The notes under the pieces are model-generated. The model saw only the letters and a list, made by a program, of their open reading frames with translations, ran no database searches and was not told the origin of the DNA. A stretch of 64,000 nucleotides of DNA from Shewanella sp. KX20019. Lineage in GTDB: Bacteria > Pseudomonadota > Gammaproteobacteria > Enterobacterales > Shewanellaceae. The position numbers were made by a program, and so were the translations under genes. The stretch is from positions 682,001-746,000 of the forward strand of contig NZ_CP068437.1 of the NCBI RefSeq assembly GCF_016757755.1, in the 5' to 3' direction. Within the stretch, counting starts at the first letter, position 1, and each line of letters starts with the position of its first letter. Shown piece by piece: positions 49,735-60,400 of this stretch.

Positions 49735-52218
49735 TTATGCTTTTGTCACTTTAACTGGACACTTCTTGAAATCTGTCTCTTTTGACAGAGGATCAGTCGC
49801 GTCTAGCAACAACTTGTTGACCAGCTGACGTGCATCGAAGAATGGCATGAATGCCACGCCTCTTGGCGGCTTGTTACGGCCTTTAGTTTCAACTCGGGTT
49901 TTCACTTCACCACGAGGTGAGGCAACAATCACTTCGTCACCACGTTTTACGCCACGTGCTTTAGCGTCTTCTGGATGCATGAAGATCTGTGCATCTGGAT
50001 AAGCGCGGTAAAGTTCAGGTACACGAGCAGTCATTGAACCTGTATGCCAATGCTCTAGCACACGACCGGTCGACAACCAGATATCAAACTCTTCGTTTGG
50101 CTCTTCAGCTGCAGGTTCAAACGGCAGAGCAAAAATAACCGCTTTACCATCTGGTTTACCGTAGAAGTTAAAGCCTTCGCCGGCTTTAACATATGGATCG
50201 CTACCTTCAACGAAACGACGTAGCGTTTCTTTACCATCAACAACAGGCCAGCGTGCGCCGCGGTTTTCATGGTAAGTATCGAACGGCGCTAGATCGTGGG
50301 CGTGACCGCGACCAAACTGGGCATACTCTTCGAATAGGCCTTTTTGAACGTAGAAACCAAATGCATCAGACTCATCATTAAGATCTGCTTTACACTCTTC
50401 CGCTGGGAATTTGTCAACGACGCCATTGGCAAATAGCACTTGATAAAGCGTCTTATCTGCGTATTCAGGTTTCTTAGCGATAAGCTCAGCAGGCCATACT
50501 TCTGATACTTTGAAGCGCTTAGAGAACTCCATTAGCTGCCATAAGTCAGACTTAGCGCCTTCTGGTGGCTTAACTTGTTGATGCCACATGTGCGTACGAC
50601 GCTCAGCGTTACCGTAAGCACCCTCTTTCTCAACCCACATCGCGGTTGGAAGAATCAAATCGGCAGCCATCGCAGTGACGGTTGGATATGGATCTGACAC
50701 GACAATGAAGTTTTCTGGGTTACGGAAACCTGGGTAGATCTCTTCATTGATGTTAGCGCCGGCCTGCATGTTGTTGGTACACATGGTCCAGTAACAGTTC
50801 AGCTTGCCATCTTTAAGCATGCGACTTTGTAATACGGCATGGAAGCCAGGCTTTGGTGGAATCGTGCCTTCAGGCAGTTGCCATAGCTCTTCGGTGATCT
50901 TACGATGCTTAGGATTCTTAACCACCATGTCTGCAGGCAGACGGTGTGAGAATGTACCGACTTCACGTGCCGTGCCACATGCTGATGGTTGACCCGTTAG
51001 TGAGAACGGGCTGTTACCCGGCGTTGCGATTTTACCGGTGAGCAGGTGGATGTTATAGAGCATGTTGTTAGCCCATACACCACGAACGTGCTGGTTAATA
51101 CCCATGGTCCATAAGCTCATTACTTTCACTTTTGGATCGGCATAAGCTTTAGCCATAAGTTCGAGTTTTTCTGGCTCAACACCACTCATCTCTGCAGCGT
51201 ATTCCAGCGTATAAGTGCTAACGAACTTAGCGTACTCATCGAAGCTGATAGGCGCAGACTTACCGTTACCTGGGTTCTTTGCTTTTTGCTCTAGCGGATG
51301 CTCTGGACGCAAACCGTAACCAATATCAGTGGTACCGAGTGCAAACTTAGTGTGCTTGGTGACAAAGTCTTTATTTACAGCATCATTTTGGATGATGTAG
51401 TTAGCGATGTAGTTAAGGATCGCCAAATCAGACTGAGGACGGAAAACCATGGCGTTGTCGGCTAGGTCGAAGCTGCGGTTTTCATATGTTGATAATACAT
51501 GTACACGGCTGGTCGGGCTGCTTAAGCGGCGATCAGATAGGCGAGCCCATAAAATTGGGTGCATCTCTGCCATGTTCGCGCCCCAAAGGATGAACTCATC
51601 TGCGGCTTCAAGATCATCGTAACAACCCATTGGCTCATCGATACCGAAGGTACGCATAAAGCCACCGACAGCAGAAGCCATACAGTGACGGGCGTTAGGG
51701 TCGATATTGTTGGTCAGGAAACCTGCTTTGTGAAGTTTAGACGCGGCATAACCTTCCCAAACTGTCCATTGGCCTGAACCAAACATACCTACAGCCGTTG
51801 GGCCTTTAGTTTTAAGTGTGTTTTTCCACTTATCAGCCATGGTGTCGAATGCGGTATCCCAGCTGACTGGAGTGAATTCACCCTCTTTGTCATATTTGCC
51901 ATCTGTCATGCGCAATAGCGGAGTCGTTAGACGATCCTTACCGTACATAATCTTCGATAAGAAATAGCCTTTAATACAGTTTAGCCCCTTGTTGACAGGG
52001 CTTTCTGGATCGCCTTTAGTTGCAACAACTTTGCCATTATCTGTACCGACAAGAACACTACAACCTACGCCACAAAAACGACAAGGTGCTTTGTCCCACT
52101 TAATGCTATCTTTTTGCTCTGCAGCTTCGACTATCTTCACTGGCAGAGTCGCACCAACGGCTGTTGCTGCGGCAACGGCTGCGTTGGCTTTTAGAAACTC
52201 GCGACGGCTAATGCTCAT
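49735..52218 (-). CDS. napA: NapA, catalytic subunit of periplasmic nitrate reductase
   Basis: An 827-residue molybdopterin enzyme from the ATG at 52218, which has GAGGAA in front; a GTG 12 bases upstream is less likely. The Tat signal is S-R-R-E-F-L-K. The [4Fe-4S] cluster is held by Cys46, Cys49, Cys53 and Cys81 (C-R-F-C-G-V-G-C ... N-C-I-K-G). The Mo ligand Cys is in A-R-H-C-M-A-S-A. Length and motifs match NapA of E. coli and Shewanella. It reduces nitrate to nitrite in the periplasm with NapB, after maturation by NapD. The start overlaps the napD stop, so the two are translationally coupled. Confidence 0.95.
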   Translation of the reverse strand: MSISRREFLKANAAVAAATAVGATLPVKIVEAAEQKDSIKWDKAPCRFCGVGCSVLVGTDNGKVVATKGDPESPVNKGLNCIKGYFLSKIMYGKDRLTTPLLRMTDGKYDKEGEFTPVSWDTAFDTMADKWKNTLKTKGPTAVGMFGSGQWTVWEGYAASKLHKAGFLTNNIDPNARHCMASAVGGFMRTFGIDEPMGCYDDLEAADEFILWGANMAEMHPILWARLSDRRLSSPTSRVHVLSTYENRSFDLADNAMVFRPQSDLAILNYIANYIIQNDAVNKDFVTKHTKFALGTTDIGYGLRPEHPLEQKAKNPGNGKSAPISFDEYAKFVSTYTLEYAAEMSGVEPEKLELMAKAYADPKVKVMSLWTMGINQHVRGVWANNMLYNIHLLTGKIATPGNSPFSLTGQPSACGTAREVGTFSHRLPADMVVKNPKHRKITEELWQLPEGTIPPKPGFHAVLQSRMLKDGKLNCYWTMCTNNMQAGANINEEIYPGFRNPENFIVVSDPYPTVTAMAADLILPTAMWVEKEGAYGNAERRTHMWHQQVKPPEGAKSDLWQLMEFSKRFKVSEVWPAELIAKKPEYADKTLYQVLFANGVVDKFPAEECKADLNDESDAFGFYVQKGLFEEYAQFGRGHAHDLAPFDTYHENRGARWPVVDGKETLRRFVEGSDPYVKAGEGFNFYGKPDGKAVIFALPFEPAAEEPNEEFDIWLSTGRVLEHWHTGSMTARVPELYRAYPDAQIFMHPEDAKARGVKRGDEVIVASPRGEVKTRVETKGRNKPPRGVAFMPFFDARQLVNKLLLDATDPLSKETDFKKCPVKVTKA

Positions 52219-52483
52219 GGTGTTCCTCACTCTTTTGTTCTACTGGATCGACTTGATGATAAATTAAGCTGCTATTAATAACCCCTTCAAAGGCATTAAT
52301 AGCTTCAACGTTATCGAGGATGGAGCGTTGGGTTTCACCCTCTAGGGTGACCACAAACTTTCCTTCATCGGTAACCGCATGGATTTCGGCGCCGTCAAGC
52401 GCAGATAAACGCTGCTTGATATCGGCAACAGATTTGGACGCGGCGTGCACGACTAAGCTGGTGATATGAAATTCTTTGCTCAT
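52208..52483 (-). CDS. napD: NapD, chaperone of NapA
   Basis: A 91-residue cytoplasmic protein from the ATG at 52483 (M-S-K-E-F-H-I-T-S-L-V-V-H). A longer frame upstream has no support, and AAAGG precedes this ATG. Its ferredoxin-like fold features and the H-x-x-S-L-V-V start are those of NapD, which binds the NapA Tat signal and holds export until the cofactor is in. The His/Glu-rich tail (E-E-H-H-E-H) could bind metal. It is the first gene of a compact napDAB operon. Confidence 0.9.
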   Translation of the reverse strand: MSKEFHITSLVVHAASKSVADIKQRLSALDGAEIHAVTDEGKFVVTLEGETQRSILDNVEAINAFEGVINSSLIYHQVDPVEQKSEEHHEH

Positions 52484-52839
52484 CTTTCTACCTTTCTTCG
52501 TTTTGGCAAATAACATCTGCACAGAAAGAGATGGATACTTACTAAGATTTACATTGAGTCTAGACCTCATATAAATTGTGGGTATACCTCACAAGGGGTA
52601 ATGAGGTTTTTTATCGACCAAGATCAACTTTTTGTAGGTGATCTAGATCCCAATTGAGTGAATAAAGACTAGGAGCTTGATTGGTTTTTGTCCAAATGGA
52701 ATGTTAGCTTGCGCTACATTAAATATTGAATATATTCATAAGCTTGATTAATGATAACCATTCTTATTTAAGAGGGTGATGTGCAGGTCATTATTGGCTG
52801 TAGCGGCGTTGTTATGCAGTTGAAATCGATACTTTATGC
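52484..52839. other. Promoter region of napDAB
   Basis: A 356-base noncoding stretch with the CRP-type box at 52637-52652. A weaker FNR-like TTGAT-N4-GTCGA can be read on the minus strand near 52613-52626. No gene or terminator hairpin was recognised. The side towards 52840 is the 3' flank of the lipoprotein gene. Confidence 0.45.
52637..52652. promoter_or_regulatory. CRP-type binding site upstream of napDAB
   Basis: GGTGATCTAGATCCCA matches the CRP consensus TGTGATCTAGATCACA at 14 of 16 positions, including the whole central TGATCTAGATC. It is 154 bases upstream of the napD start. CRP is known to control anaerobic nitrate reduction in Shewanella, so this is a natural site. The position would need a long leader or action on a promoter further upstream. 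Confidence 0.65.
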
Positions 52840-53970
52840 TCAATAGCCAGTGAGTTCCATATAGCCCATTCCGTTATGTGTGCCGCTAATATGGATAGGG
52901 CCTTCCCAATAAGGGATAGACAGCGGCATACTAGAGTCACTATTGAGTGGGCTGGTGTTTATGTCGATCTCCTCTGATGGAATTTCGATATGCCATTGCA
53001 CGGGGTAGTTGCCAGATGGCGTTTGCTGCCAAGCTGTTGCTGTCATGCTGATCTGTTTATTACTGATATTATGACCGCGGCCATCTTGGTACATGCGTCT
53101 ACCACTGTAAAAGTGAGCTTGCTCGCCTGTTTCGTCCCTAAGTTGAAATAGCATCAAGGTGCTGCTGTTATCCAGCCTAATCGCAAACCAATCCCAGCCC
53201 TGCTGCGTTTTTGACAGGAACTGCGAGCTCCACTCTCGGTCTAACCAAGCCTGTCCGCTGACCTTGTCCGTTTTTCCATCTCTGACGAGACTGCCTGTCA
53301 CCGTAATAAATGGCTGGCTATAGTAATAGGAAGCCACGGTGCCAGCGGCATTTTTCTCGCTATAGCCGTTATCACCCTGTAGCTGAAACGGGGCTGTTGT
53401 ATCAAGCTGCAACAGGTAGCTAAAATCACTGCTGGCAACCGCTAATGTGGCTGGAAATAGTTGTTTGCTTTGGCTGACCCATTGCCAGTCATCTTGGCGG
53501 ATGGTTAACGGTTCTGCTTGTGTGCCTGCAATACGCTTATGTCCTCGAGACCACTTTTCATCAGCTTGATGAACTGTCTGGCTGGTGATGGCGGTATGCG
53601 CCATATAAAGCTGCTTAGTTTGCCAAGGGGAGCTATCGACAGTGATATTTCCCTGTTGTTGCTCCATTGGTTGTATATCGCCTGGTGGCGCCAGTGCTAT
53701 CCGAAATTGCGTCCACTGCAATCCAAGCTGCTCATTTGATTCTGTTTCAAGATTGGCGGTGAGATACCACCACTCCTGCCTAAAATCGTTATGTGCCATA
53801 TGGTCGTCAGGAAACTGCAAACCGACATTAGGCGTGACGGGGCTGTAGCCTTGGGTGTTGCCATCAAGCAGTTGTCCCATGCCGGTTGACGATTCAGGGG
53901 CTGGTGAACAGGCACTAATAAATACTGTCATGAAGCTTGTAAATAGCGCCCAAGCTAAGACCTTTTTCAT
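52840..53970 (-). CDS. AttH/CrtC-like lipoprotein of an ABC exporter
   Basis: A 376-residue lipoprotein starting at 53970 (M-K-K-V-L-A-W-A-L-F), with lipobox I-S-A-C-S; the frame extends upstream inside the permease gene and that part is not used. The body has the lipocalin-like repeats of the CrtC/AttH family: F-P-x-D-H, E-W-W-Y-L-T, and D-R-E-W-S-S-Q ... G-W-D-W-F-A. These proteins partner FtsX-like ABC transporters (the AttEFGH group), and the role is thought to be handling of a hydrophobic cargo. Its ATG overlaps the permease stop by 4 bases (ATGA). It is the last gene of a three-gene operon. Confidence 0.82.
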   Translation of the reverse strand: MKKVLAWALFTSFMTVFISACSPAPESSTGMGQLLDGNTQGYSPVTPNVGLQFPDDHMAHNDFRQEWWYLTANLETESNEQLGLQWTQFRIALAPPGDIQPMEQQQGNITVDSSPWQTKQLYMAHTAITSQTVHQADEKWSRGHKRIAGTQAEPLTIRQDDWQWVSQSKQLFPATLAVASSDFSYLLQLDTTAPFQLQGDNGYSEKNAAGTVASYYYSQPFITVTGSLVRDGKTDKVSGQAWLDREWSSQFLSKTQQGWDWFAIRLDNSSTLMLFQLRDETGEQAHFYSGRRMYQDGRGHNISNKQISMTATAWQQTPSGNYPVQWHIEIPSEEIDINTSPLNSDSSMPLSIPYWEGPIHISGTHNGMGYMELTGY

Positions 53971-56489
53971 AATGCTTCCCGTTGCAGGCTGGAGATGAGT
54001 GGCTTGCGAGTTTGCCAATAAAGCGGTAGCAACACCGCCAGTGCACTTGCGCCTAACGCAATAAATAGGACTCGAAAATAAGCTTGCCAGTCCCATACCA
54101 TGGCGATACTCCAGCCAAAAGCCTGCAGCGTGACTTTATTGATGAGCAGGTAGCCAAGCAGGGCTCCAGAGGGTAATGCCAGTATGCAGGTAAACAATAT
54201 GATTAATAACATTTGCAGTGACACTAACCCGCGTAGCTGATTACGACTGACGCCGAGTGCATAGAGCCTGGCTAGCGGGGCTTGCCGTGCCTGAGTGAGC
54301 ATCAAACACGCACTGAACAACCCTATAGCGGCGACCATCAGTGTTAGGCTATTTAGCACTAAGGTTATCGAGAACGTACGTTTAAAAATCTCCAGCGCCC
54401 GTTGTTTTATCTTAGCTTGGTTATACATCTGCGCCGCTGACAGCGGTACTTGCTGCTGCAATATCTGTTCGAGCTCCGCTATCTCACCGCTGTAACTGGC
54501 GGCGATGCTAGTGGGGCGGGTCTGTAACCCTAATTGCTGCCACGTATGTTGGCTAACAATCACCTGTCCCAACGGGTTGCCATAATCGTAAAAGATAGCG
54601 CCGATAGGTAAAGGTGGCTGTGAAGCATTTTCAAATTCGGGCAGCGAAACAAGATCGCCGACGTTCAGTCGATACTTAATCGCCATTGGCTCACTTATCA
54701 TCAAGGTGTCACCCTCAAAGAATAGCGGCCACAAGTTATCAATTTCGGCCTTCATTTGATTACTGTTTCTTAGTGAGTGCGCATCTCGAGTCATTAGACT
54801 TACTGGCACATTTTGGTAATGGCTTTTATGCAGCCATTGTCCATAAATGGTACTAACTTTAGGCTGTTGGGCTAACAGTGCTTGAGTGGCTCCTATTTTG
54901 TCGTTGGGTGGCCGTATATAAATATCGGCATATAAGCGCGCATCTAACCAATTCCTGAGGGTGATCTCGAAACTACCGACTAGGGTGTTCATCGATATAT
55001 TGGCGGTCAGTGCCAGTAACATAGCCATCATGGCTAATGATAATGGTGCAATAAGCTCCTTACTTTCAGCGACAGCATATTGCCATAAACTATTACGGCT
55101 AAGGCGGGTAGCAGCAGACAAGCAAAGCTGCAGTGATAATGGCAGTAACAGTGGAATAGCAACGGTGACTAAACCTAGTAGGATTAAGCTGTGTTGGTAG
55201 TCACGGCTAAAGGGAAAAAGTGCTGCAGCGAGTGCAAGTAAAGCGATAGCTATCAAAAATAGTACTCGCTGAGTTTTTGCTGCATGGCGTTGCTGCTCAA
55301 AACGACTGCTACTGCGCGCGAGTGGCTGCTTAGCCAGTGCGTTAAACAGCGGTAAACAAGCACATATGGCGGCTGCAAAAGTAAGCCCAATGGCTTGATA
55401 GAGCCAGCTCCATTGCCATAATCCGGGTAGCAATCTGGCACCATAAAGCTGCTCCAGCGTCAACGCTATCATAGGTTGCAACCAGTGACTTAGTTGTAAT
55501 CCTAAGATAAAACCGAGCACAGACCCTATGATGACTAAGGTTAATAGCTCAACAAAAAGCGCGATGAGCAAGGCACGTTGAGGTACACCTTGTTGTTGCA
55601 GTTGCACTAGTAACCTTTGTCGTTTTAACAGGCTATATCGTACGCCGTTATAAGCGATAAAAAGACCTACTACAAAGGCAAGTAAACTCATTGCCGTTAG
55701 GTTCAGATGAAAGCTGCGGGTCAAACTGGTGAGTCCTTCTCCCTCATCTTGCTGCGCTAACTCAAACTGCTTAACAGTTTGTTGGCTAAATGTTTGCGTG
55801 ACTTTTGCCGTCAATTGAGTGGCATTACCAAAGAGCGCGATGTAACTCAATTCACCTGGTTGGTTCAGTAAATTCTGACCCAATGAGATATCCATTAAGA
55901 TGGCTTTGCCTAGGCCGAATTCATCATCTACTGAGATGACAGATAGCATCTGGCCAGCGAGTTCGAACGCGCCCTTGGGGGCGACTTGTTCGGCAAAGCT
56001 TTGACTCATGAGGATATAGGGCTGACCAGAGAGTAGTTTGGCTAGCGGAATGCCACTAGAGAGCATTGATATTTTGGCAGGTAGTGCAGTTCCATTTGTT
56101 TTGCTGTGGTGCTGTTGCACCGATAACGCCGCGATAAGGTCGCTGGCTTGAATATCCCAGCGTTGGCCTGCGCTATTGGTGACAGTGCCAGTAAGCACGG
56201 CTAATGATTGAGTGATACCCGCTTGCCGAAGGTTTATATAGACAGATTCATCTATGGCTTTTTCGCCAGTGACAGGCGCTAAAATAAGTTGCGCTCGCTG
56301 GCTTAAGAGTTCGGTGGCTTGTGAATAACTGCGCACGGCATTTTCGTTAGTGGCACGCACCCCAATGAGCAGCATTACCGCTAAAATAAAACCCAGTAAA
56401 ATAGCCCCTGCTTGTAGAGGAGCCTTAAAGTAATGCCGTGCGAAAACAGCAAGGCTTAACCTAACTGTTAACCACAATGGGCTACTCAT
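53967..56489 (-). CDS. FtsX-type ABC transporter permease (AttF/AttG-like fusion)
   Basis: An 840-residue inner-membrane protein from the ATG at 56489, which overlaps the ATPase stop by 8 bases. A first transmembrane helix near 30 is followed by a large periplasmic domain (about 50-240). Then comes an FtsX block with several helices (250-480) and a second periplasmic part (500-720). A final FtsX block follows (725-835, with A-R-L-Y-A-L-G-V-S-R-N-Q-L). The two-FtsX-module layout corresponds to AttF and AttG in one chain. It works with the ATPase and the AttH-like lipoprotein, probably moving lipid-like molecules or lipoproteins. The cargo is unknown. Confidence 0.85.
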   Translation of the reverse strand: MSSPLWLTVRLSLAVFARHYFKAPLQAGAILLGFILAVMLLIGVRATNENAVRSYSQATELLSQRAQLILAPVTGEKAIDESVYINLRQAGITQSLAVLTGTVTNSAGQRWDIQASDLIAALSVQQHHSKTNGTALPAKISMLSSGIPLAKLLSGQPYILMSQSFAEQVAPKGAFELAGQMLSVISVDDEFGLGKAILMDISLGQNLLNQPGELSYIALFGNATQLTAKVTQTFSQQTVKQFELAQQDEGEGLTSLTRSFHLNLTAMSLLAFVVGLFIAYNGVRYSLLKRQRLLVQLQQQGVPQRALLIALFVELLTLVIIGSVLGFILGLQLSHWLQPMIALTLEQLYGARLLPGLWQWSWLYQAIGLTFAAAICACLPLFNALAKQPLARSSSRFEQQRHAAKTQRVLFLIAIALLALAAALFPFSRDYQHSLILLGLVTVAIPLLLPLSLQLCLSAATRLSRNSLWQYAVAESKELIAPLSLAMMAMLLALTANISMNTLVGSFEITLRNWLDARLYADIYIRPPNDKIGATQALLAQQPKVSTIYGQWLHKSHYQNVPVSLMTRDAHSLRNSNQMKAEIDNLWPLFFEGDTLMISEPMAIKYRLNVGDLVSLPEFENASQPPLPIGAIFYDYGNPLGQVIVSQHTWQQLGLQTRPTSIAASYSGEIAELEQILQQQVPLSAAQMYNQAKIKQRALEIFKRTFSITLVLNSLTLMVAAIGLFSACLMLTQARQAPLARLYALGVSRNQLRGLVSLQMLLIILFTCILALPSGALLGYLLINKVTLQAFGWSIAMVWDWQAYFRVLFIALGASALAVLLPLYWQTRKPLISSLQREAL

Positions 56490-57150
56490 TGATGCTACCT
56501 TGCTCCAAGTGCCAGCGTCTTTGCATGAATGCTGCACACTCAGCGCTATGCGTCACCATGAGGATACTGGTATCAGACTCGCGAGCGAGTTCAGTCAGCA
56601 ACTGCATCACCTCTCTACCGGCCTTTTCATCTAGATTGCCTGTGGGTTCATCGGCTAACAATAATTTGGGTTGATGAGCTAAGGCTCGAGCGATAGCGAC
56701 TCGCTGTTGCTGGCCACCTGAAAGCGTTTCTACATGACGATGTTTTACCTCATCTAAGCCCAACTGTTTGATTAAATGATCGCACCAAGGCGACCATTGC
56801 TGACGATTAAGACGTAGCGAAAATGCGATATTGTCTGTTACATTGAGCGGAGTGAGTAGGTTGAATTGTTGGAAAACCACGCCTAAATTACTACGCCTAA
56901 ATTGGCTCCATTGCTTATCTTGCCAAGGAGTTGTGTCATTTTCGAAGAGAGAGAGCATTCCGCTATCGATGAATTCAAAACCACCGATAATGTTAAGCAG
57001 GGTACTTTTGCCACAGCCGCTGGGGCCGGTTAGTGCGACAGTGTCTGCACTTTCAAGCTGTAGGTTAATATCATCCAGTACTTGATGATATTTATCGCCG
57101 TCATTAAATCCTTTCGATACCGCTGTTAATGTCACGATACTGTTGCCCAT
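56482..57150 (-). CDS. ABC transporter ATP-binding protein (LolD/AttE-like)
   Basis: A 222-residue ATPase starting at 57150 (M-G-N-S-I-V-T-L), with AAGGAG upstream. Walker A is G-P-S-G-C-G-K-S-T, the signature is L-S-G-G-Q-Q-Q-R-V-A-I-A, Walker B is L-L-L-A-D-E-P-T, and the switch His is in V-T-H-S-A. It belongs to the LolD/MacB-type family that drives FtsX permeases. It is the first gene of the ATPase-permease-lipoprotein operon and is translationally coupled to the permease. Confidence 0.92.
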   Translation of the reverse strand: MGNSIVTLTAVSKGFNDGDKYHQVLDDINLQLESADTVALTGPSGCGKSTLLNIIGGFEFIDSGMLSLFENDTTPWQDKQWSQFRRSNLGVVFQQFNLLTPLNVTDNIAFSLRLNRQQWSPWCDHLIKQLGLDEVKHRHVETLSGGQQQRVAIARALAHQPKLLLADEPTGNLDEKAGREVMQLLTELARESDTSILMVTHSAECAAFMQRRWHLEQGSINE

Positions 57151-57498
57151 TACAACTCCTTGATAGACCCCACACTTGATTAAAATGCGCAGTGGCATCC
57201 ATGGCCCAGCCTATTTTGTTTAGCTGTTACCAATCTAGCACGCAATCACCTAGGAATACCCGTCGAAGTTGCATTTATAGCCCTGATATACCAATTACTT
57301 TACTGGGGTGAATCAAAAGTTTATGTAGGTCTTTTTAGGTATTGGCTCCTAGTCTTGTCTACACTATGGATAGTGGTTTAAATATTGCGCTTACTGTCTA
57401 TTAGCAGATTAAATTTCAACGCATGAGTACCAAGATAACAGTAGTTAAAGCTAGCCTATTTAGAGTCACAATCATCACAACCGATAGCACTGTGGATT
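57151..57498. other. Divergent promoter region between ABC operon and hybrid kinase
   Basis: A 348-base noncoding stretch between divergent genes. It must hold both promoters. I see no clear palindrome or riboswitch-like structure, and the kinase start has no strong ribosome-binding site. Confidence 0.4.
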
Positions 57499-60400
57499 AT
57501 GGATATGAGCAGACGTCGCACCTTTCGAAGCCGAATTTTATCGCAAATAGCATTCCCCTTAATTGCAATAATGGCCGTAGTATTCAGTATTAACGCTTGG
57601 TTTAACTATCAAGCTGAAGAGAAGTACATCTATGACGATCTAGAGCAGCAGGCTGAGAATATTGCTGGTCGGATCCAGTTCTTTCTACTTGCTGCTCAAA
57701 ACGATACTCGTTCGGTTGCAGATCTACTGAGTGAAGCTGATGCACAGTCGCTGCTCAATAACGAAGATAAACTCAAAACAATATTAACTCGCAGATTGGA
57801 TCGACACCCAGATTTCTATGGCAGCGCTATTGCATTCCAAAGGGCATCAACTGGCGATAGAGAGCTGTTTGCTCCCTACGCTTATCGAGACAACGGCAAG
57901 GTTAAGATCATTGATATTGGTGTCGATGGCTATGATTACACCGATGGCTCATGGGAGTGGTGGAGTAAGGCGATAGACAACATCAATGGCTACTGGTCTA
58001 GCCCTTACTTTGATGAAGGTGCTGGCAACGCATTGATGATTAGCTACTCGCAACCGTTTGGTCTGCAACAGCCATATGATGGGGTCGTTACGGTCGATTT
58101 GGCATTAAGTTCCATTCCTAATATGGTGAATGTAACAGCAAAACGAATCGTTGTTATTAATGATAAAGGTCAACTTATCTACCACAAAAATCAATCGCTG
58201 TTGCTTGAGAACGGTACTGAAAAGTGGTTAGCGAAGTCTGCCGATAACCAAGCCTTTATAGAATTAATCGACAGTGGTCGTCCCGGTTATAGCCACATTC
58301 AAGATAGCCAAGGTGACACCTTTCTTGCCAGTGTCGGCGTGGTACCAACGCTTAATTGGCGGGTGATAATTATGACGCAGCAACAGCAGCTTCATAACAA
58401 GTTTTTACTTGGATTTTCCTCCCTAGCGTTAAATTTATTGTTAATTTCAATGGTGCTACTGCTCACCGGTTATCTCACAGCCAGAAGGTTAACCCGTCCA
58501 ATCGAGGAGCTAGAGGCTGGTATAGCCGCTTTTGGCGCAGGAGAAACCAAGCGGCTCAATAAACCGAAAGGGGCCGTGAGCGAGCTAATCACATTAACCG
58601 ATAAATTCAATGATATGGCGAGAGTATTAGAGGAGCGTGAGCAAGCGTTACTCGATTCTCGGGGTAACCGATTTGCCAAATTAATTGATGGTATGAGTGA
58701 CAAATCCTTTTATTGCTCGATTGAGCCTAATGGTCAGATAGCGCAGGTCAGCGAGGGGGTTGAAAAGGTACTAGGGGTCAATCCTGAACTGTTGAAACGT
58801 AAGTACCAGCGGATGTTTTCTGATGATCCCATCAATGAAAAAAATTGGCATTATATGGATGAAGCATTACAAGGGCATAACGTTCCTCCCCACCAGATCG
58901 AAATGCTTGATGCCAAGGGCAATCTGCGCCGTTTAGATGTGTTTATGCAGCCGCTACTGTCAGATAACCAAGAGATAATCTCAGTTGAAATGTTATTCAA
59001 TGATGTGACGCAGCAGTTTTCTGCAGCGGCTTGGTCAAACGCGGTGCTTGAATCCGCACCAGAGGCAATGCTTATTGTTAATGAAGCTGGCCGACTGGTA
59101 TTTACCAACAGTCGATGTCAGTTATTGTTCGGTTATGATGAAGCGCAGATGCTAACGATGTCGGTTGATGCTCTCGTCCCTGACGCTACTCGACCACATC
59201 ATGCTGGCTTGCGGCATAAGTTTGTTGCCGAGGGCCGAGATCGTAAAATGGGCCTAGGAATGACATCTGATCTAATGGCATTGAAAGCCGATGGTTGTGA
59301 ATTCCCGGTTGAAATCAGTTTGGGTATGCTGCCCCTTGGCGCTGATGGTGTGCAGCAAGTAGTGGCTACAGTCAGAGATATGACCGAAGAGCTAGCGATT
59401 GCTAGGCGGATTAAAGACAGTGAAAACCGCTTTCGTGGTTTAGTCACTAACATTCCCGGGGCTGTTTACCGCACCCGAATTGATGATAACTGGGTGATGG
59501 AGTATGTCAGTGACAATATTGGCGATATCAGTGGTTATCCAGCCTCAGACTTTATTGAGAACAGTAAGCGTAGCTTTGCTAGCTTGATTGTTGAAGAGGA
59601 TCTCGCTACAGCTAACCGTGCAATCGAAGCAGCCTTAGCTGAGCAACAAAGCTTTGAAGTGCAATATCGTATTCAGCACCGCGATTCAACCATTCACTGG
59701 GTACATGAAAAAGGTAAAGCGATTTACGATGCAGATGGTGTCGCGCTGTGGTTTGATGGCAGTATTAACGACATCACCACCAGTAAAGCCGCACAAGAGA
59801 AAATTGCTCAATCCCAACAGCAGTTAGAAACCATAACCGAATCGATCCCAAGTACCGTTTATCAGCTGCATTGGCGATCGAATCGCGATCGCGAGTTCAC
59901 CTTCTTATCAAGCGCCTGTATTACCACTTTAGGCTTCCATCGAGATCAAGTGGTAGATAATTTCGATCTGGTTGCCGATTGCATTATCACTGATGAGCGT
60001 TCGCATATTATCGAAGCGTTATCTGGTGCTAGCCAATCGGCACTTAACTGGACAGAAGAGTTCCGTTATCGCCACCCAATGGGTGATATTCGTTGGTTGC
60101 AAGCCGGCGCACATGGTAATCAGTTAGCCGATGGCAGCATTATCTGGAACGGTTATTTGATGGATATTACCGAGCGCAAGCAGATAGACCGAGAGCTAGC
60201 AAAACGTGAAGCCCACTTTAGGGCGCTGTTTGATCACGCTGGGATCGGAATTGTTAATGTGGATGATCGCGGCGCGATCTTAGATTGTAATGAGCAGTTC
60301 GGCCACTATATGCAGTTGTCGTCAGATGAGCTAAACGGCAGCTCTTTCTTTGATTATCAGCACACAGATGACCGTGATGCAACCAAAGCAATGTTTGTTG

